Shown piece by piece: positions 62,481 through 64,000 of a DNA stretch of 64,000 bases (positions within the stretch are counted from its first letter, which is position 1; every line of letters starts with the position of its first letter). Position numbers and translations under genes: made by a program. Location of the stretch: positions 4,782,501-4,846,500 of the forward strand of contig NZ_CP115484.1 of assembly GCF_027627475.1 (NCBI RefSeq). The letters run 5' to 3'. The notes under the pieces were generated by a model. It saw nothing but the letters and a program-made list of their open reading frames with translations, had not been told where the DNA came from and searched no databases. This DNA comes from Paenibacillus sp. SYP-B4298. GTDB taxonomy: Bacteria > Bacillota > Bacilli > Paenibacillales > Paenibacillaceae.

Positions 62481-63962
62481 ATGAGTGACACGCCCATCCG
62501 TAGATATTTCATGCTCATTCTAACCTTTCTGCTCAGCTTCGTCGGCACTGTCGGCCTGATGGGACTGGGCGCATTGGCCGTGGCCTATGCGCTGCAGACC
62601 TCTGCACTGCATGGGCTGGCTGCCTCGCTCATCAATTCGGTCGGCTCGGCTGTCACCTTCATCATCGTCGGCACGCTCCTCTATATTGTATTGTTCGTAT
62701 GGATAAGCACCAGGCTTGTATTTAAGCGTAAACCCGACCTGCCTGTCTCCTCCTCCGCTGGCTGGGCGCTGTCGCTGAGGTGGAAGCTGCTCGTGCATAT
62801 TGCTCTCTCCTGCGCTGCCGTGGCAGCCTTTTTATTTGTCGGTTATTTGCTGTCTACAGCACTGCTGACGATTCGGCCGCTCAGCTATCCGCTGGAGTGG
62901 CTGATTAATTGGATCGGCTCCGTCCCGCTGATGATCGTCACTGGAATAGCCGTCTTTCTCGTCTCCTTCGTTATCCTGACCAATGAGCTCATGGACCATC
63001 TGGAGAAGCTCGGCCGTGGCCTGCAGGAGATTAGCGCCGGTCATCTCGACCATAGAGTGGACATCGGAACGCGCGATGAAGCCGGCTGGCTGGCCGAGCA
63101 GATGAACGGCATGGCGGAGCAACTCAGCGAGCAGATTCACGAGATTACGCAGGGCTTGAAGCAGATGGAGCAGGGGCAGTTCGACTCGCTCATACCTGAG
63201 GGGGCAGGCGACTTCGGCCTGATCGCTGCAAGCATTAACCGGATGGCTCGCAAGCTCGACCAGCTCATCAGAGATGAGCGGCTGGCAGAGCAGACCAAGC
63301 ATGATCTGATTACCGGGGTATCCCATGATCTGCGGACACCGCTCACCTCCATTCTTGGCTTCCTGGAGCTGATCGAGAAGGATCGTTATCAAGATGAGGT
63401 CGAGCTGAGGTACTACATCAATATTGCCTATGAGAAGGCGCTGACGCTGCAGCAACTGATCGATGATCTGTTCGAATATACCCGTGTAAACAACGGACTG
63501 CCGCTGCACAAGAGCCGGATCGACATGGTCGGGTTCATACAACAATTAGCGGATGAGTTCGTCCCGACCCTGGAGAAGCATAAGGCGGAGCTTCGTATTG
63601 AAGCCTCCGAGCCCGTTCTTGAGCTGGAGGCAGACGGCAGTCTGCTGGTGCGCAGCTACGAGAATCTGATCTCGAATGCTATCCGTTATGGAGGGGAAGA
63701 CAAGTATGTGGATTTGAAGCTGTTCACCGCGGAGGGCCACCTCGTCATCCAGGTGATCAACTACGGGCCGCCGATCCCTGAACGGGACATTCCGCATTTA
63801 TTTGACCGCTTCTACCGCGTGGAGCGCTCTCGCTCGAAGCAGACGGGAGGAACCGGGCTGGGGCTAGCGATCGCCAAGAGCATCGTGGAGGCGCATGGAG
63901 GAAGGATCGAGGTGCAGAGCAACCAGGAGCGAACCCTGTTCCAGACCAGCTACCCGCTGTAG
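62481..63962 (+). CDS. sensor histidine kinase (OmpR-system partner)
   Basis: A 493-residue membrane kinase. Four hydrophobic segments (about 10-34, 50-75, 105-130 and 145-170) precede a HAMP domain (about 170-225), a coiled stretch, HisKA with ITGVSHDLRTPLTSILGF, and HATPase with ENLISNAIRYGG and GTGLGLAIAKSIVEAHGG. It resembles VanS/YcbM-type kinases. The ATG at 62481 has GAGGAGGAG eight bases upstream; another ATG at 62463 overlaps the regulator's stop (ATGA) and would add six residues. It should phosphorylate the regulator encoded before it. The remaining 38 bases of the window hold nothing recognisable. Confidence 0.92.
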   Translation: MSDTPIRRYFMLILTFLLSFVGTVGLMGLGALAVAYALQTSALHGLAASLINSVGSAVTFIIVGTLLYIVLFVWISTRLVFKRKPDLPVSSSAGWALSLRWKLLVHIALSCAAVAAFLFVGYLLSTALLTIRPLSYPLEWLINWIGSVPLMIVTGIAVFLVSFVILTNELMDHLEKLGRGLQEISAGHLDHRVDIGTRDEAGWLAEQMNGMAEQLSEQIHEITQGLKQMEQGQFDSLIPEGAGDFGLIAASINRMARKLDQLIRDERLAEQTKHDLITGVSHDLRTPLTSILGFLELIEKDRYQDEVELRYYINIAYEKALTLQQLIDDLFEYTRVNNGLPLHKSRIDMVGFIQQLADEFVPTLEKHKAELRIEASEPVLELEADGSLLVRSYENLISNAIRYGGEDKYVDLKLFTAEGHLVIQVINYGPPIPERDIPHLFDRFYRVERSRSKQTGGTGLGLAIAKSIVEAHGGRIEVQSNQERTLFQTSYPL

Positions 63963-64000
63963 ATTATTATAATAATTTTAAGGATTTGGATACTGTTCTC

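Overview
The window is a 64 kb stretch of a Gram-positive, spore-forming chromosome, most likely Paenibacillus or a close relative (Paenibacillaceae). The evidence is Bacillus-type Shine-Dalgarno sites, frequent GTG/TTG starts, an S-layer-homology protein, a ywqCDE-like polysaccharide tyrosine-kinase module, several KinA/KinB-like sensor kinases, a bacterial nitric oxide synthase, and a huge decapeptide-repeat protein that resembles the Paenibacillus 'WIAG-tail' type. No rRNA, tRNA, CRISPR array, phage or transposase gene was seen.

Region 1 (1-14.2 kb, minus strand) is an exopolysaccharide or capsule locus that runs off the left edge. In transcription order it holds a PHP-type tyrosine phosphatase, an S-layer-homology protein with its own promoter and terminator, a Wzz-type co-polymerase, a BY-kinase, a membrane UDP-sugar 4,6-dehydratase, a small membrane protein, the initiating sugar-phosphate transferase, three GT2 enzymes, one GT4 enzyme and a Wzy-like polymerase. 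The distal part (1-5.5 kb) is sharply AT-rich. The composition changes inside the initiating transferase gene, as expected for a swapped serotype-like block. Upstream lie a newly noticed 48-codon gene whose ribosome site sits in a perfect hairpin, an unexplained structured stretch ending in a strong terminator, and operator-like repeats.

Region 2 (14.3-32 kb) holds a giant pseudokinase-AAA-GAF-histidine kinase with its LuxR-type regulator, glutaminyl-tRNA synthetase, a membrane protein related to two proteins of region 1, an SNF transporter, a LapA-like protein, a promoter-to-terminator unit without an obvious gene (candidate small RNA), cardiolipin synthase, a membrane-anchored foldase, a sensor kinase and a dGTPase.

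Region 3 (32-43.6 kb) holds a MarR/MMPL operon and a 1915-residue decapeptide-repeat protein. The repeat gene and the neighbouring queuosine-precursor transporter (under a preQ1-I riboswitch) are flanked by two copies, in opposite orientation, of a short non-coding MITE-like element.

Region 4 (43.6-64 kb) holds housekeeping and envelope genes: glutathione peroxidase, a PdaA-like deacetylase, a doubled DUF2294 protein, adenosine deaminase, DUF1540, NO synthase, a LysM-M14 peptidase and an MBL hydrolase. It also holds three more sporulation-type kinases, a REC-BTAD regulator, an XRE regulator behind a 15-codon leader peptide, a secreted stalk-domain protein, and an OmpR-type two-component pair whose regulator gene appears to start at ATA. 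Several small genes (48, 40 and 60 codons, plus the leader) are supported by ribosome sites and terminators.
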